A stretch of 36,590 nt of DNA from an uncultured Clostridia bacterium (GCA_944350085.1 CALVNY010000016.1:1-36590); one strand, 5' to 3'; numbered from the stretch's first letter, positions 6,911 to 17,013 are shown. Numbers and translations: made by a program. The notes: generated by a model from the letters alone, not told the origin.

Positions 6911-8291
6911 TTATCTCTTTAACCTTTTTCGAATCTTTTGCATATGCCTTCTTTTTATTAAATTTACATTTTCATCCTTTCCAAATATTTTTTCACATTT
7001 ATTTACATATGTAATAAAATTTCCCCATTTATTTTCACTATTCGGTATAGCTCCATTTTTTGAATATAAAGTATATAAATTATTACAAGAAATAGGATTC
7101 CCATATTTAGAAACAAAATTGTGTTTTACTATAGTTTTAATTTTTCTATAAACTTTATTGTAGTATTTGGATATAGTCTTATCTCGCAAAGATACTTTTT
7201 TACCTTCAAATGAAAAGCCTAAGTAATTTAATTTTTTGGATTTTGTTTCTATTCCATTTAATACATTTTGTAATGGTAAAATGGTTTGATTTTCGTATGA
7301 AAATAATTGTGTTTTATCGGATTGCAACATTAGTTTTGCATTTTTTACTTCATCTAATAACTTATCATACGTTTTCTTTAAAACTTCTTTTTCTAGATGT
7401 GGAACTATAATAATAAAATCATCAGAATATCTTACATATTTACCATTCATTTTCTCAAGAAATAAAGATATTCTACTATCAAATTCTATCATATAAATAT
7501 TTGCCAAAACAGCGCTTATAGATGAGCCTTGTGGTATGCCTATTTTTTTTATTATGGTCAACACATCTATTAACATTGTTTTTAAACTGACTACGGTTTA
7601 ATATAATTCTACCATATCTTATATCATCTTCACTTAACTTTGGATCTTCTTCTTTCCTTATCTTAAAAATATCTTCTATATTCCATTTAGAATATCTAGT
7701 AATGTTTTTATAAACCGCATACATGTCCGCAGGCAAACTTGTTACATTTAACAATTGTTTAAGCCTTTCTTTCAAATATTTATGATCTAAGTTATCAAAA
7801 AAGCTTTTAAAATCTCCCACAATTATTCCACATTTGTTCGTTCCTTTTATAAAATCAAATACTTCCTTAGCAAAATCTATATTTGTTTTACCAGGAAGAT
7901 TTGTTCTATAAGCCTTAGAGCACTTATCAATAAGTGTGTTTTTTACATAATTATTATAATCTTGATTTAATTTATAAGAATAGTATTGATATATACAACG
8001 ATCTAAATGCGCTGCATAACAAATTGGTCTATAAGTTTTTTCAAACCTTCCGTCTTTTGGTGGTTTTTCTGTATGCACCTTTAACTTTGGCCTACTATCA
8101 AGAATAAATGGATAGAAAGAATGGGTCGCCACATTTTGGGGGTTAGATATATAATCATAAACCTCTTCTAGTTTTACTCTAATATCAAAATGTGAATAAG
8201 AACGATAGTAATCGTTTTTTACAACATCTTCAAAAGTCTTATTTTTTCTCATAAATGCAAAAAGCCTCTTAACCCTATAGTATGACGTCAT
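6911..8291 (-). CDS. Stand-alone defence-type reverse transcriptase, split by a +1 frame change at an A8 run
   Basis: Two overlapping frames give one RT of about 459 residues. The first frame carries RT motifs 1-3: RPICYAAHLDRCIYQYY, KAYRTNLPGKTN and the motif A strand IIVGDFKSFFDNLDH (D catalytic). The second carries IGIPQGSSISAVLANIY (motif 4, PQG), the catalytic YSDD in VRYSDDFIIIV, and LNYLGFSFEGKKV. The frames meet at eight A (7550-7543); seven A would give an unbroken protein. No maturase X domain, HNH, or DGR partner is present, which excludes a group II intron or DGR and fits the unknown-group/Abi/DRT anti-phage RTs. The style (AYR motif, YLGF, RNA leader) suggests DRT2-like, but that is inference. 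Start uncertain: ATG at 8291 chosen; TTG 8327 and ATG 8252 are alternatives. Confidence 0.8.
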
Positions 8292-8306
8292 TAGGTTAAC
8301 AGGCTT
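8262..8306 (-). promoter_or_regulatory. Hairpin enclosing the RT start codon
   Basis: AAGCCT-c-TTAACC (8262-8274) pairs with GGTTAA-c-AGGCTT (8294-8306), one internal mismatch. The ATG at 8291 and a TGACGTCA palindrome (8283-8290) lie in the loop. This could limit translation or form the last stem of a leader RNA. Confidence 0.55.
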
Positions 8307-8560
8307 CACACAACTACGTCTAATCAAAAATTATTTGTTTCTTTACTTAATTAACTTTCAATTATACGGCCATAAATTTGCTCAATACTGTATTATGATA
8401 TAATACATATAGGAGACGTTGTCGAAATGTTCGAACTTTTAAAGAAGATATTATTAAATATTCTTATTTGTTTCTTTAACATTCTCAAACTTTTGTCAAT
8501 CAACACTATTTGTTTAGAATTGTTGACTGAAATGTCCTGCCCATGTACCCATGCGTACAA
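8292..8560 (-). ncRNA. Candidate structured leader or template RNA of the reverse transcriptase
   Basis: About 270 nt between a predicted TSS near 8560 and the RT start. It begins with a GC-richer stretch with TGTAC/GTACA (8544-8548, 8555-8559), followed by a stem TCAGTCAACA/TGTTGATTGA (8521-8530 with 8496-8505; one G-U pair, 15-nt loop), a long AT-rich middle, and the hairpin around the RT start. DRT2 systems are known to have an RNA of roughly this length just upstream of the RT as cDNA template. The identification as such is inference. Confidence 0.35.
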
Positions 8561-8566
8561 GGTATT

Positions 8567-8598
8567 ATTATAAAACCACCCTTTTAATAATTAGTCAA
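8567..8598 (-). promoter_or_regulatory. Possible promoter of the RT leader
   Basis: Minus strand TTGACT (8598-8593) and TATAAT (8572-8567). The spacer is 20 nt, longer than ideal. The predicted +1 is the first base of the structured leader. Confidence 0.4.
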
Positions 8599-8603
8599 GT
8601 CAA

Positions 8604-8902
8604 AACACTATTTTAACTCATCGAATACAAAATTATTTTAAGAGTGTTAAAAGCATATAACTTTAAAAAATTTTATGTAATTAAACTCTTATAAAATTTG
8701 TTAAAAAATATAAATTTGAATCGGCAAAGATCTTAAAACTAGAAAACTAATTATTCAAGGTTTGTCAAGAGACAAATGGTTTAACTGCTTTAATTTCACT
8801 CTAGAAATAGGCTAACTTTATTCACTTAAAATTAAACTAATAATTTTAAACATTAACCAATAACCATTTCATATACTTTATCATTTTAAATGAATTTAGA
8901 GT
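8604..8902. other. AT-rich intergenic stretch between ATPase gene and RT promoter
   Basis: About 300 bp without open frames of note. I see no clear terminator after the ATPase stop and no other feature. Confidence 0.5.
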
Positions 8903-10921
8903 TTAAGATTCAATTTTCCCAAATAACGTATCAAATAAAACTTGATTTCTTAATTCAGCATCTCTCTTCAGTTTATTATAACTTATAACCTGAACAAACG
9001 TTTTGTATTCTTGACTATAACCAAAAAAACCATCGTCTGAAGGAAGTCTACTCAAATTAGCCATCTTACATTGTTTTTCCAACGAAGGTGTTATATCAGC
9101 AATAATATAACTATATATCGGCATATTTTTTAAATCTCCCTGTAAAGGTCTCCCTCTTCTATCCATTTTTCTGCCAGACCTAATTTCTTCAATATATCCA
9201 TAAACTTGCTCTATTGGGTTACTATCATCAGAGTAATTGTCTCGCATTGGTTTCTTAAACTCTATAATTGTCAAAGATATATATCCTTTACTTTCAATTG
9301 TGTCATTAAATAGTAGTGGATTATTGTAGATAGCAATATCTGTTTCTTTATTCGACAAATCCCCTTCTACCAATTGTGATTTCATTGTCTTATCAGATGC
9401 TAAGTAATAATGATATGCCAACTTTTCATCAATAAGCCATAAATTCATATCATTATAATTCAATTGTTCTGAGGTTGCTCTTAATGGACAAATTAATGAA
9501 TGAACAGCCTCCTCCAACGAATATTTTTCATTTTCATCTTTCGAAATGTAATTATCCAACATGTCTAGAATAGATTTTCTCTTAACTATATATTCTGCTA
9601 AACAATCTTTACCATATTGCGAGATATTGATTAGATATTCCCTTTTGAGCTCATCTAACTTATCAATATCCATAAATTTTGCTTTTTTCTTAATTAATTT
9701 ATATTGTTCATCAATCTCTTTATTCCATTCCATTTTTTCCTTGTATAAGGCCAATTCCAATTTATCTTCTGATAAATTATTTTCAATATTTTTATAAAAA
9801 TCAGGTCGAAAATGTCTTAGATTTTTATAATTAGGTCTTTTTGTATCAATATAAAAATCAATTTGTGCTCTTTTTTCTTTTTCAATTTTATCAATATCTT
9901 TTTCCAAATATAAGGATATTTCTTTACAAACTTTGGAAAGAAATGTGTTTTTAGTTATATTAATACAATTTGGCATGTCACCATCTTCTTGTGGAAAATT
10001 CAGTTGTGTTCTTTCTGAATTTACAATATCGTCTAAATAATTTGCACAAACATATCCAAAGTACCAAACCTTTTTACTTCCTATTTTACCAATTGATGAT
10101 TGAAGATTTTTTATAAATTTGCGTAAATCTACTATTTCTACGACCCTTGTATTTGCACATAGAAATAATTTGTTGGCATTGTCCAAATTCGTAGTTTTTA
10201 TATGATAAATTACTATATCTTCTGTAAAAATTTTTATTGAAGATTGATAAATTTGAAAATCTTTTAAATTATTAAACTTTTTATTTACATTAACTTTTTG
10301 TGTATTGTCAATAATTTCAATAATTGGAATTTCATTTCTTATAAAATTTAAAAAAAAGTGATTTATTATTATTTTTGCAATATCTTGAATATCCTGTGGA
10401 AAATATATTCTATAAATATCTTTCATGTTTGTTAATTTAACTATCGTTTTTATTTCTTGGTCACTTAAACCATAATCATCATATATCTCATCAACAGGCC
10501 TAAAAACAAAATTAATTTTTTCTCTACTATCACCCTTTGTATAGACTGATTCAACCTGCACTTCATCAAACACCTTAAGCCATGTAAAACGGCCAACTCC
10601 TTTTGCCCCAAATCTTGATTTTTTATATTCAGAGTTACATCTCATAAAAGAGTTAAAGTTATCTTCATTAAAACCTATACCATTATCCTCAATAATTATA
10701 TTTTCTATAGGCAGCTTATCTGTATCAATTTTTTCTATTCCACTTTCCTGATACAGCTTAACTCTCTCGAGCCTTATTATAATCTTTCCATTGACAATAT
10801 TTCTTTCAGCAATAGCATGAATAGAGTTCGATATTGCTTCCAACAATGCAAAGTAACCTTCTTTATAAGCGACTTTTGTTTCATCAACCCTTCCTTTAAT
10901 ATTAGTAGAAAATTTTTTCAT
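8903..10921 (-). CDS. GHKL ATPase fused to a PD-(D/E)XK-like nuclease domain
   Basis: Start at 10921, with GAGGAAGGG upstream (a start five codons earlier lacks one); 672 residues. The N-terminal third is a GHKL (gyrase/Hsp90/MutL) ATPase: N-box ALLEAISNSIHAI, G1 IIEDNGIGF, G2 RFGAKGVGRFTWLK. The middle (about 370-450) is charged and helical, probably coiled. The C-terminal part has D in TDIAIYNNPLLF and ExK in TIIEFKKPMRDN, spaced as in PD-(D/E)XK nucleases. Such ATPase-nuclease fusions belong to the prokaryotic MORC/MutL-like group linked to restriction and phage defence. It stands between the Mza operon and the RT on the same strand, with about 330 bp to the former, so it may be an independent defence gene. 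I cannot assign it to a named system. Confidence 0.75.
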   Translation of the reverse strand: MKKFSTNIKGRVDETKVAYKEGYFALLEAISNSIHAIAERNIVNGKIIIRLERVKLYQESGIEKIDTDKLPIENIIIEDNGIGFNEDNFNSFMRCNSEYKKSRFGAKGVGRFTWLKVFDEVQVESVYTKGDSREKINFVFRPVDEIYDDYGLSDQEIKTIVKLTNMKDIYRIYFPQDIQDIAKIIINHFFLNFIRNEIPIIEIIDNTQKVNVNKKFNNLKDFQIYQSSIKIFTEDIVIYHIKTTNLDNANKLFLCANTRVVEIVDLRKFIKNLQSSIGKIGSKKVWYFGYVCANYLDDIVNSERTQLNFPQEDGDMPNCINITKNTFLSKVCKEISLYLEKDIDKIEKEKRAQIDFYIDTKRPNYKNLRHFRPDFYKNIENNLSEDKLELALYKEKMEWNKEIDEQYKLIKKKAKFMDIDKLDELKREYLINISQYGKDCLAEYIVKRKSILDMLDNYISKDENEKYSLEEAVHSLICPLRATSEQLNYNDMNLWLIDEKLAYHYYLASDKTMKSQLVEGDLSNKETDIAIYNNPLLFNDTIESKGYISLTIIEFKKPMRDNYSDDSNPIEQVYGYIEEIRSGRKMDRRGRPLQGDLKNMPIYSYIIADITPSLEKQCKMANLSRLPSDDGFFGYSQEYKTFVQVISYNKLKRDAELRNQVLFDTLFGKIES

Positions 10922-10936
10922 CAATCCCTTCCTCAT

Positions 10937-11266
10937 TATAAGTATAACATAATCAATAATAAAAATAAAATTATTTGTAAATTTCTAAATCATTTTATAT
11001 TCATCTCAGTTTTCTATTTTACAATAAATTTCAAATAAACACTATATTTCCATTTTTATTTGTCTAATAACTTTATATTTGATTATCATTTAATAAAGAT
11101 ATATCATATTCCATCACATAAAAACATTGATATAAATCACCTAATTTAATTTGCCAAATTTTATATATACATTTTTTTACTCTTATCTAATTCCTAAAAT
11201 AAAAATTTTTAATATATGTGAATTACTTCCCAAAAATATTCAAAAAAACCTAAAATCAATTTTCCT
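10937..11266. other. Intergenic region between Mza operon end and ATPase gene
   Basis: About 330 bp, extremely AT-rich. Near 10,940-10,970 the minus strand has TATACT and TATAAT boxes that could start the ATPase transcript. No stable hairpin with a T-run is evident after the AIPR gene. Confidence 0.4.
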
Positions 11267-13354
11267 TTATACAATTACACCATAGTCTGCCAACTTTGAC
11301 CTAATGCCCCAAATTGCCATAGATTGCTTCGGCGAAATACTAACTCCTGTTTGACAATATTTAATTGCGAAATCTAACAATGATAGTTCATAAGAATTTA
11401 ATATTTTTTGTTCATTACCTTTTGTTTTCAAATTCTCCCAATAGTCAATACCTTTTTTATAAATCTCTACCTCAAGTGAAAGATTAGTTTGAAATCTTTG
11501 ATCTTTTTTTGCCCTAATATCATCAATTTTTTTATCACTAGAACTAACCAATAGATTTTGAACCTTTTCACTTAAGATATATGGTTTTTCTATTAATGCA
11601 TCCCAACATGCCTTTTGCTTACAATATGAACTTATATTCATCTGAGGTCGGTGTGGATCATAAATAGTATCAAAAACTTGTTTTGCTATTATTTCAATAT
11701 CCTTTTCGAATGCCTCAGGCATAGCCTGTTTATCCCAAATCGATTTATAGTCTATAACTTTACCTAATTTTTTTACACAATATGCAAATTTAGAAAATGT
11801 ATATGTTACTAATTGAGGTTTATATGCCCTATTGTCTTTATACCAATCAAAATGAGAAATTAATTTGTCTATACTTTTATATATAATAGCTTTTGCAATC
11901 AAATCTTTATAGAAAACTTCATTAAAAGTGCTATTATCTTTATCCCATAGCTTCTCCATGTCTTCTTGAAATCTTGTTGCATTCACTTCTGCGCCCCAAG
12001 AAACATAATATGGTTTCATATCAGCACTATTTAAATATTTTGCTAAATCTGTTTTTGTAAATTTTTTATCTTTTGGTCTTATTCTTTGATATTCTTCTCT
12101 CTTAGCTTTAGTCATTCTCATCATAGGTTGCTCGTACTGACCTCTAGCTCTTTCAAAAAACCACAATTCTTGATATGTCTTCCCTAATGTTGGTGGAACA
12201 TAAATTTTTCTTGAAAATTCCTCCATGCGTATATAAAATGGATGGTTTGAATTTAAATCTGCACTTGTTACTTTGTTTTGACTATTTGAATATTTTGAAA
12301 TATTCCTTACAAATTCAGGATCATCACTTTTAACAATAGTTAATTTCATCTGAACATAAATATGATCGAGTGCGGCTCCATCTTTAATTCTAGCAGAAGC
12401 TAAAGAAGCAGTAGTTTGACCACCATTAATAATCTGTAAGTCGTTGAATTTTACTATGCATTTACCCAAGCCTGGAATATTTTTACATTCGATACTTTTT
12501 GCTGTCGTTGATATTCCGTTATTGTATGTAAAAAATTTATTCCTTTCATTTAGTATTGTCCCTCTTATACCCTTATTAACTCCTCCTTTTACATTCAAAA
12601 ATGATCTTACATTAGACTCTAGTAGTCTTGCGCCATATTTATCATAAATATCCGCCAAGAATTTTCCAGGAACAACGGCTAAATAAGCTTCATAGTTTTC
12701 ATCTTCTATTTCGGCCTTTATGCATTGTATTCCTCTTTCTCCAAAATCTGAAACATCTATTTCTATTGGCTCTTTTCTAAACCCTTCCGCTTTGGTATTA
12801 TAGAGTCTTACTATATCTATTATATCTAATTCAACGCGATAAGATTTTCCATCAAAAATATAATTTGGCAGATCGATTGTCTTTACCCTTTCACTAATCT
12901 TATTAGTGGAAGCAATAAATAAATGCAATTTACTAATGCCTGTTACATTCCTTTTGATATTGAATGCTAATTCAGTGTAAGGTGCAGACTCTTCTGAATT
13001 ATTGAAATATCCTTTGAGCACATTTTCAAAAAAATTAATCATGTATTGACAATTTCTATTAATGAATTCATTGTTAATATTTTCCATCTCGGAATCCTTA
13101 AAGTCTGCAATTAATAAATTAACTGTGTTAGAAGCGAGCTCTAAATATGCAGCATCTATTTTCATGCTTTTATAAGCTTTATTTCCAATCGTAGTAGGTA
13201 GATAACAATCTGTTAATTCCGAAACCACATTATAATCATTAATCATTATATCTTTCACATCGTCAATAAAAGCCTCTACAGAATGCTTATTCTCATTTAG
13301 CGCCGTTGCTTTTATCTCATTAATATAATAATCCCTAAACTCTAATAATTCCAT
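11267..13354 (-). CDS. AIPR (abortive infection phage resistance) family protein, last gene of the Mza-type operon
   Basis: A 695-residue protein. The AIPR core is clear at about 270-400: KFFTYNNGISTTAK, then QIINGGQTTASLASA, then ISKYSNSQNKVTSADLNSNH followed by FYIRMEEFSRK. AIPR proteins occur in abortive infection and in restriction-like operons; the mechanism is not established. The start at 13354 has AAGGAAT upstream and lies 1 nt after the preceding stop. In the MutL-Z1-DUF-AIPR (Mza) systems described by large-scale defence-island screens this is the closing component. The full-length protein looks intact. The N-terminal part (IADFKDSEME in a strand-rich region) may be a PD-(D/E)XK-like fold, which I suggest only tentatively. 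Confidence 0.88.
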   Translation of the reverse strand: MELLEFRDYYINEIKATALNENKHSVEAFIDDVKDIMINDYNVVSELTDCYLPTTIGNKAYKSMKIDAAYLELASNTVNLLIADFKDSEMENINNEFINRNCQYMINFFENVLKGYFNNSEESAPYTELAFNIKRNVTGISKLHLFIASTNKISERVKTIDLPNYIFDGKSYRVELDIIDIVRLYNTKAEGFRKEPIEIDVSDFGERGIQCIKAEIEDENYEAYLAVVPGKFLADIYDKYGARLLESNVRSFLNVKGGVNKGIRGTILNERNKFFTYNNGISTTAKSIECKNIPGLGKCIVKFNDLQIINGGQTTASLASARIKDGAALDHIYVQMKLTIVKSDDPEFVRNISKYSNSQNKVTSADLNSNHPFYIRMEEFSRKIYVPPTLGKTYQELWFFERARGQYEQPMMRMTKAKREEYQRIRPKDKKFTKTDLAKYLNSADMKPYYVSWGAEVNATRFQEDMEKLWDKDNSTFNEVFYKDLIAKAIIYKSIDKLISHFDWYKDNRAYKPQLVTYTFSKFAYCVKKLGKVIDYKSIWDKQAMPEAFEKDIEIIAKQVFDTIYDPHRPQMNISSYCKQKACWDALIEKPYILSEKVQNLLVSSSDKKIDDIRAKKDQRFQTNLSLEVEIYKKGIDYWENLKTKGNEQKILNSYELSLLDFAIKYCQTGVSISPKQSMAIWGIRSKLADYGVIV

Positions 13355-13355
13355 T

Positions 13356-14297
13356 TTATAATTCCTTTTTATATTTATCTAAAGTATTTAATATAAGTTC
13401 ATATGTAACTTTTCCTATTTCTTGATATTTTATATCAGAATCCAATAAACGAGGAAAATTATTGTCTACATTATAAACCGCACATTCTATAAATTTATAT
13501 TTTTCCCTGTTAGAATTTTCATTAATATCAAATCCATATTTTAAAAGCTTTTCTATAAATTTTTCCTTTGTTTCATTACTTTTTATTCGACCCATAATTA
13601 TTTTAAACAAATCATATATATCTGAACATCCATCCTCAAATGATTCTGACATTTTATCAACTTTAACTACAACCAGATTACCAGGCGTTACAGAAGACAA
13701 CTGACTTATTGATGATATTTTAATCGACTGAGCAGAAGCCAATGGGGTTTTAACTTCATACCACGTATTACCTATAGAAAAATCCTTACTATATCCATTA
13801 GGCCCCGCCCAAGAACTTATAACAAGATCTATATCATACATCTCAAACAATTTAAAATTCATAAAATACAATTCACCATACAATCCTTGAATTGTTTCTG
13901 TTGACATTTTCCTCTTGTTTTTAAACATTGACTTCCATGAATGATACCTATTTTTTATTTGTAATAAAGCTTCATTTTCATCATAAACATTGATTATAGA
14001 ATCAACCAAATCATTACAAAAAGCATAAAAAACTTTTGCTCCATTTTGATTTAATAAATCAAAACAAGTCCAATAAACATTTTCACTTTCCTGACCTATC
14101 GATACTCGTAACTCCTTAGTTGAATCAATAATTAATGGTTTAATTGTTGACATAAAAGATATCCTCAAATAGTTTTCTGTTGTTATACCATAAAAAACTT
14201 TCAGTGCAGAATTAACCATAATTTTCTTTTGTTTACCAAAGAATTCCTCATGAAGATTATTAAAATTTTCTTCAAAATCAATCTTCGAAATCGTCAT
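13356..14297 (-). CDS. DUF4420-type PD-(D/E)XK motif protein
   Basis: 313 residues from the ATG at 14297, chosen because AGGAGG is 6 nt upstream; this start lies inside the Z1 gene (20-nt overlap). The nuclease motifs are visible in order: E in GLYGELYFMNFKLFE, D in GYSKDFSIG, and ExK in NTWYEVKTPLA. DUF4420 proteins are the endonuclease-like partner found between Z1 and AIPR genes in the same defence operons. Presumed DNA cleavage subunit of the system. All catalytic residues appear present. Confidence 0.85.
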   Translation of the reverse strand: MTISKIDFEENFNNLHEEFFGKQKKIMVNSALKVFYGITTENYLRISFMSTIKPLIIDSTKELRVSIGQESENVYWTCFDLLNQNGAKVFYAFCNDLVDSIINVYDENEALLQIKNRYHSWKSMFKNKRKMSTETIQGLYGELYFMNFKLFEMYDIDLVISSWAGPNGYSKDFSIGNTWYEVKTPLASAQSIKISSISQLSSVTPGNLVVVKVDKMSESFEDGCSDIYDLFKIIMGRIKSNETKEKFIEKLLKYGFDINENSNREKYKFIECAVYNVDNNFPRLLDSDIKYQEIGKVTYELILNTLDKYKKEL

Positions 14298-17013
14298 CTT
14301 CATCCTCCTCAAATACCTTTGTTAACTCTTCAATTTTTCTTTTATTTGCTCTAAATTTAATTTTAACCTCATTACTACGGCTTGGAAAACCAATACCAAA
14401 ACCTAATATAACATCATTTATATATAAATCTAATATCTTTTGTTTTTCTTCATCTTTTTCTTCATTAATTAACTCAACTGGATATATTATAAATAAAGGA
14501 TTTCTTCCTTCTACACTTAAATAATCTCTTGCAATAGGATTTTTATTTTTCTGTTTTACTTGTTGAATTTGTGACTCTGTTAAACCACTATTAAATATAC
14601 CTGGCTCAAGCAACCTGTTGTTTGATCCTGATACTCTAATATAATTTTCTTCTTCACGCACTTCAAAACTACGTCTTGCAGCTGGTATTTCAATATTTGA
14701 TATTGTTAAATTGTTTATTTTACTTGAACCAGTTGCAATAACAACATCCCATTTTTCAAAAACATTGGTTTTACTTATATATTCATATAAAGATTCTCTA
14801 TCAAATTTACGATTTTCAAGTGGCAAATTAAGTCTTTTTAATAATTCACCTATGTCAAATTTGTCAACATCCTTAAAAAGATATCTTCCATTAACCTTAT
14901 TTAATAAAATTCCTTTATTTTTTATATTAGCCACAAATGCAAATACTGCTTCTTTATTTTTTTGATTTAATTCTTTACTTTTATAAAGTTTAGAAGTGTC
15001 AATTGGGCTTGCTGAATAGTTCAATGTTCTAACTATAGATTGCGAAGTCCCCAACTTGTTTCTACTGGTAACAAGCATTGTAGTTTCAAGGATGTCAGGA
15101 GATTCTTTAACCATTAAGCCAAAATCTCTTGGCGTCTTTCCTTTGGCTTGCATTTCCCTAAACTGAGCTTTTAAATCTTCGGTAGCATCAAGAACTGTTT
15201 CAAAATTTAACAAGCTGATTTTTGACATATAAACCCGACACAAATCTTGATATTTAGGTCGATAACCAAACCATCTGCACATCTGCAGCATAGTATCATA
15301 AGCGGAACCACTTCTACTAAAATAACTAACCATTAAACCAGCTAAGGTTAGACCTCTCGATAAAACATATCCTCCAATTATTATAACTCTAGTCCCCACA
15401 TCCTTATAGTCTTCATATTTAAATCTGTCTTTTTCTTTAATTTTATTATTCATAATTGTAACGACAAATTTAGATATTTCATCAGAAAGCAGTTCTTGAA
15501 TTTTAGACCAATCAAATTTCTCCCTTATGCTTTTGTAATAATCATCAGTCATATATAATTGATACATTGATCTCATGTCTTCATTTCTTATAAATTTTTC
15601 TATACTCATATAACTAGTTTGCTCAATAATAGTTTTTAGTCTATCTACATACTCAGCAACATAATATTTAATACTTTCTTGCATAGAATTAAAACGAGAA
15701 ATATTTATCATCATGGTTCTGTGTTTTTTTATCTGCCCTTCCCCTTTAAGCGATCTTACAACATTATTAATCAAAAACACTTGTATTGCTTCTTTTAAAG
15801 ATTGAGAAAGTCCATTATACTTATCATCTTTTTTATGATAAACACCTAAAAAATTCGGTTCATTTTCATCAATAATTCTTACATATTTATATTTGTTATT
15901 ATAAAATTCACCAAATACTTTATCTCCACCAAAATAATTATCTGGTGAGTTTAATTGGACAATAAAATCACTAGGAAATAAATCTAAATTTGTTGTTTCA
16001 TCATCAGGTCCAATAAATATATTTGCGTAAGGTGTAGCCGTATATCCAACATAAGAGGCTATAGTAAAATTATTAAATATATCTCTTATTAAACCATTAA
16101 TAACTGATGGGTCTTCTGCATTCTTTTTTGTATTGACCGAAGCATTATCGGCCTCATCGTCTATAATTAATATACTATTCCCTTGTATATTGTTATGTCC
16201 TGGTTTTATCCATTCCTTAACATTTTCTAATGTCGTTTTATTCTTTTTAGCAACAATTATCTGCGGTTTATTATAATCTCCTCTAGTTGCATTTATAGAT
16301 TTCATAACTCTTGTAGAAAAATCACTTTCTGTATTTGTTAACGGAATAGCAAAATGATTTTTTCTCAAAGATTGCTCTCCAACTCCTACATACTCTATTT
16401 TCCCACGCCCTATTGTATTACTTTTTGCTCCAATATATCCTTCGTCTATTCTCTCTTGAGTTTGCCTTCTAAGAGACTCTGTTAAACCTGCTAATACAAC
16501 TATAACACTATAACCATAATCGCTAGCCATATTTATCAAACCCAAATAGTTCGCAGTTTTACCTGATTGAACATCTCCTACCACCAACCCTTTTTTCTTC
16601 CTAGCCTTCAAATCGCTTGAATTAAATGGATTTGCACAATAAGATAACACTTTTTCGCTGACTGTTTCAATTCTATCTATACTATCCTCAGCAAAATCAT
16701 CTCTTCTCAAAAACTCTTTGTATCTTTTAAAATATTCATGCTTTTGATTTTGATCCTTTTTCATTTTATAAAACCACTCTGGGTCATTTTCAAAATTGAC
16801 CAAAACATCAGGAGTATATGATTTTATAGATAAGTTTTCCTCATATCTTTCAACAATTAAGTCAATTATATTAGTTGAAAATTTTTCATAAGGGAATAAC
16901 GTTTCAGCTAATTTAGAAGTAAAATTGGTCAAATCTGTATGTGTAAAATTTCTGTTATATGCTGCAACTTTTAAAGTGTCATATAATCTATCAATATCTT
17001 CAGATTTAATCAT
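14278..17013 (-). CDS. Z1-domain superfamily II helicase/ATPase
   Basis: 911 residues. Helicase motifs: Walker A VVGDVQSGKTANYLGLINMA (about 143-162), Walker B IIDDEADNASVNT, motif III GYTATPYANIFI, then the long Z1 insertion, and the second lobe with IIGGYVLSRGLTLAGLMVSY and the arginine-finger motif MCRWFGYRPKY. The Z1 domain is typical of helicases linked to MORC/MutL-type ATPases in restriction-like systems. The start at 17013 follows AAGGAGGG and overlaps the MORC-type gene by 8 nt, so translation is coupled. The C-terminus is acidic (EEDEDDDFED). It probably remodels or translocates on DNA for the nuclease subunit. Confidence 0.92.
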   Translation of the reverse strand: MIKSEDIDRLYDTLKVAAYNRNFTHTDLTNFTSKLAETLFPYEKFSTNIIDLIVERYEENLSIKSYTPDVLVNFENDPEWFYKMKKDQNQKHEYFKRYKEFLRRDDFAEDSIDRIETVSEKVLSYCANPFNSSDLKARKKKGLVVGDVQSGKTANYLGLINMASDYGYSVIVVLAGLTESLRRQTQERIDEGYIGAKSNTIGRGKIEYVGVGEQSLRKNHFAIPLTNTESDFSTRVMKSINATRGDYNKPQIIVAKKNKTTLENVKEWIKPGHNNIQGNSILIIDDEADNASVNTKKNAEDPSVINGLIRDIFNNFTIASYVGYTATPYANIFIGPDDETTNLDLFPSDFIVQLNSPDNYFGGDKVFGEFYNNKYKYVRIIDENEPNFLGVYHKKDDKYNGLSQSLKEAIQVFLINNVVRSLKGEGQIKKHRTMMINISRFNSMQESIKYYVAEYVDRLKTIIEQTSYMSIEKFIRNEDMRSMYQLYMTDDYYKSIREKFDWSKIQELLSDEISKFVVTIMNNKIKEKDRFKYEDYKDVGTRVIIIGGYVLSRGLTLAGLMVSYFSRSGSAYDTMLQMCRWFGYRPKYQDLCRVYMSKISLLNFETVLDATEDLKAQFREMQAKGKTPRDFGLMVKESPDILETTMLVTSRNKLGTSQSIVRTLNYSASPIDTSKLYKSKELNQKNKEAVFAFVANIKNKGILLNKVNGRYLFKDVDKFDIGELLKRLNLPLENRKFDRESLYEYISKTNVFEKWDVVIATGSSKINNLTISNIEIPAARRSFEVREEENYIRVSGSNNRLLEPGIFNSGLTESQIQQVKQKNKNPIARDYLSVEGRNPLFIIYPVELINEEKDEEKQKILDLYINDVILGFGIGFPSRSNEVKIKFRANKRKIEELTKVFEEDEDDDFED

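Noticed and set aside
6911..8327. Group II intron or diversity-generating retroelement
   Set aside because: No domain V-like hairpin or X/HNH domain, no template/variable repeat pair, and the motif 4 sequence is PQG rather than the DGR type.
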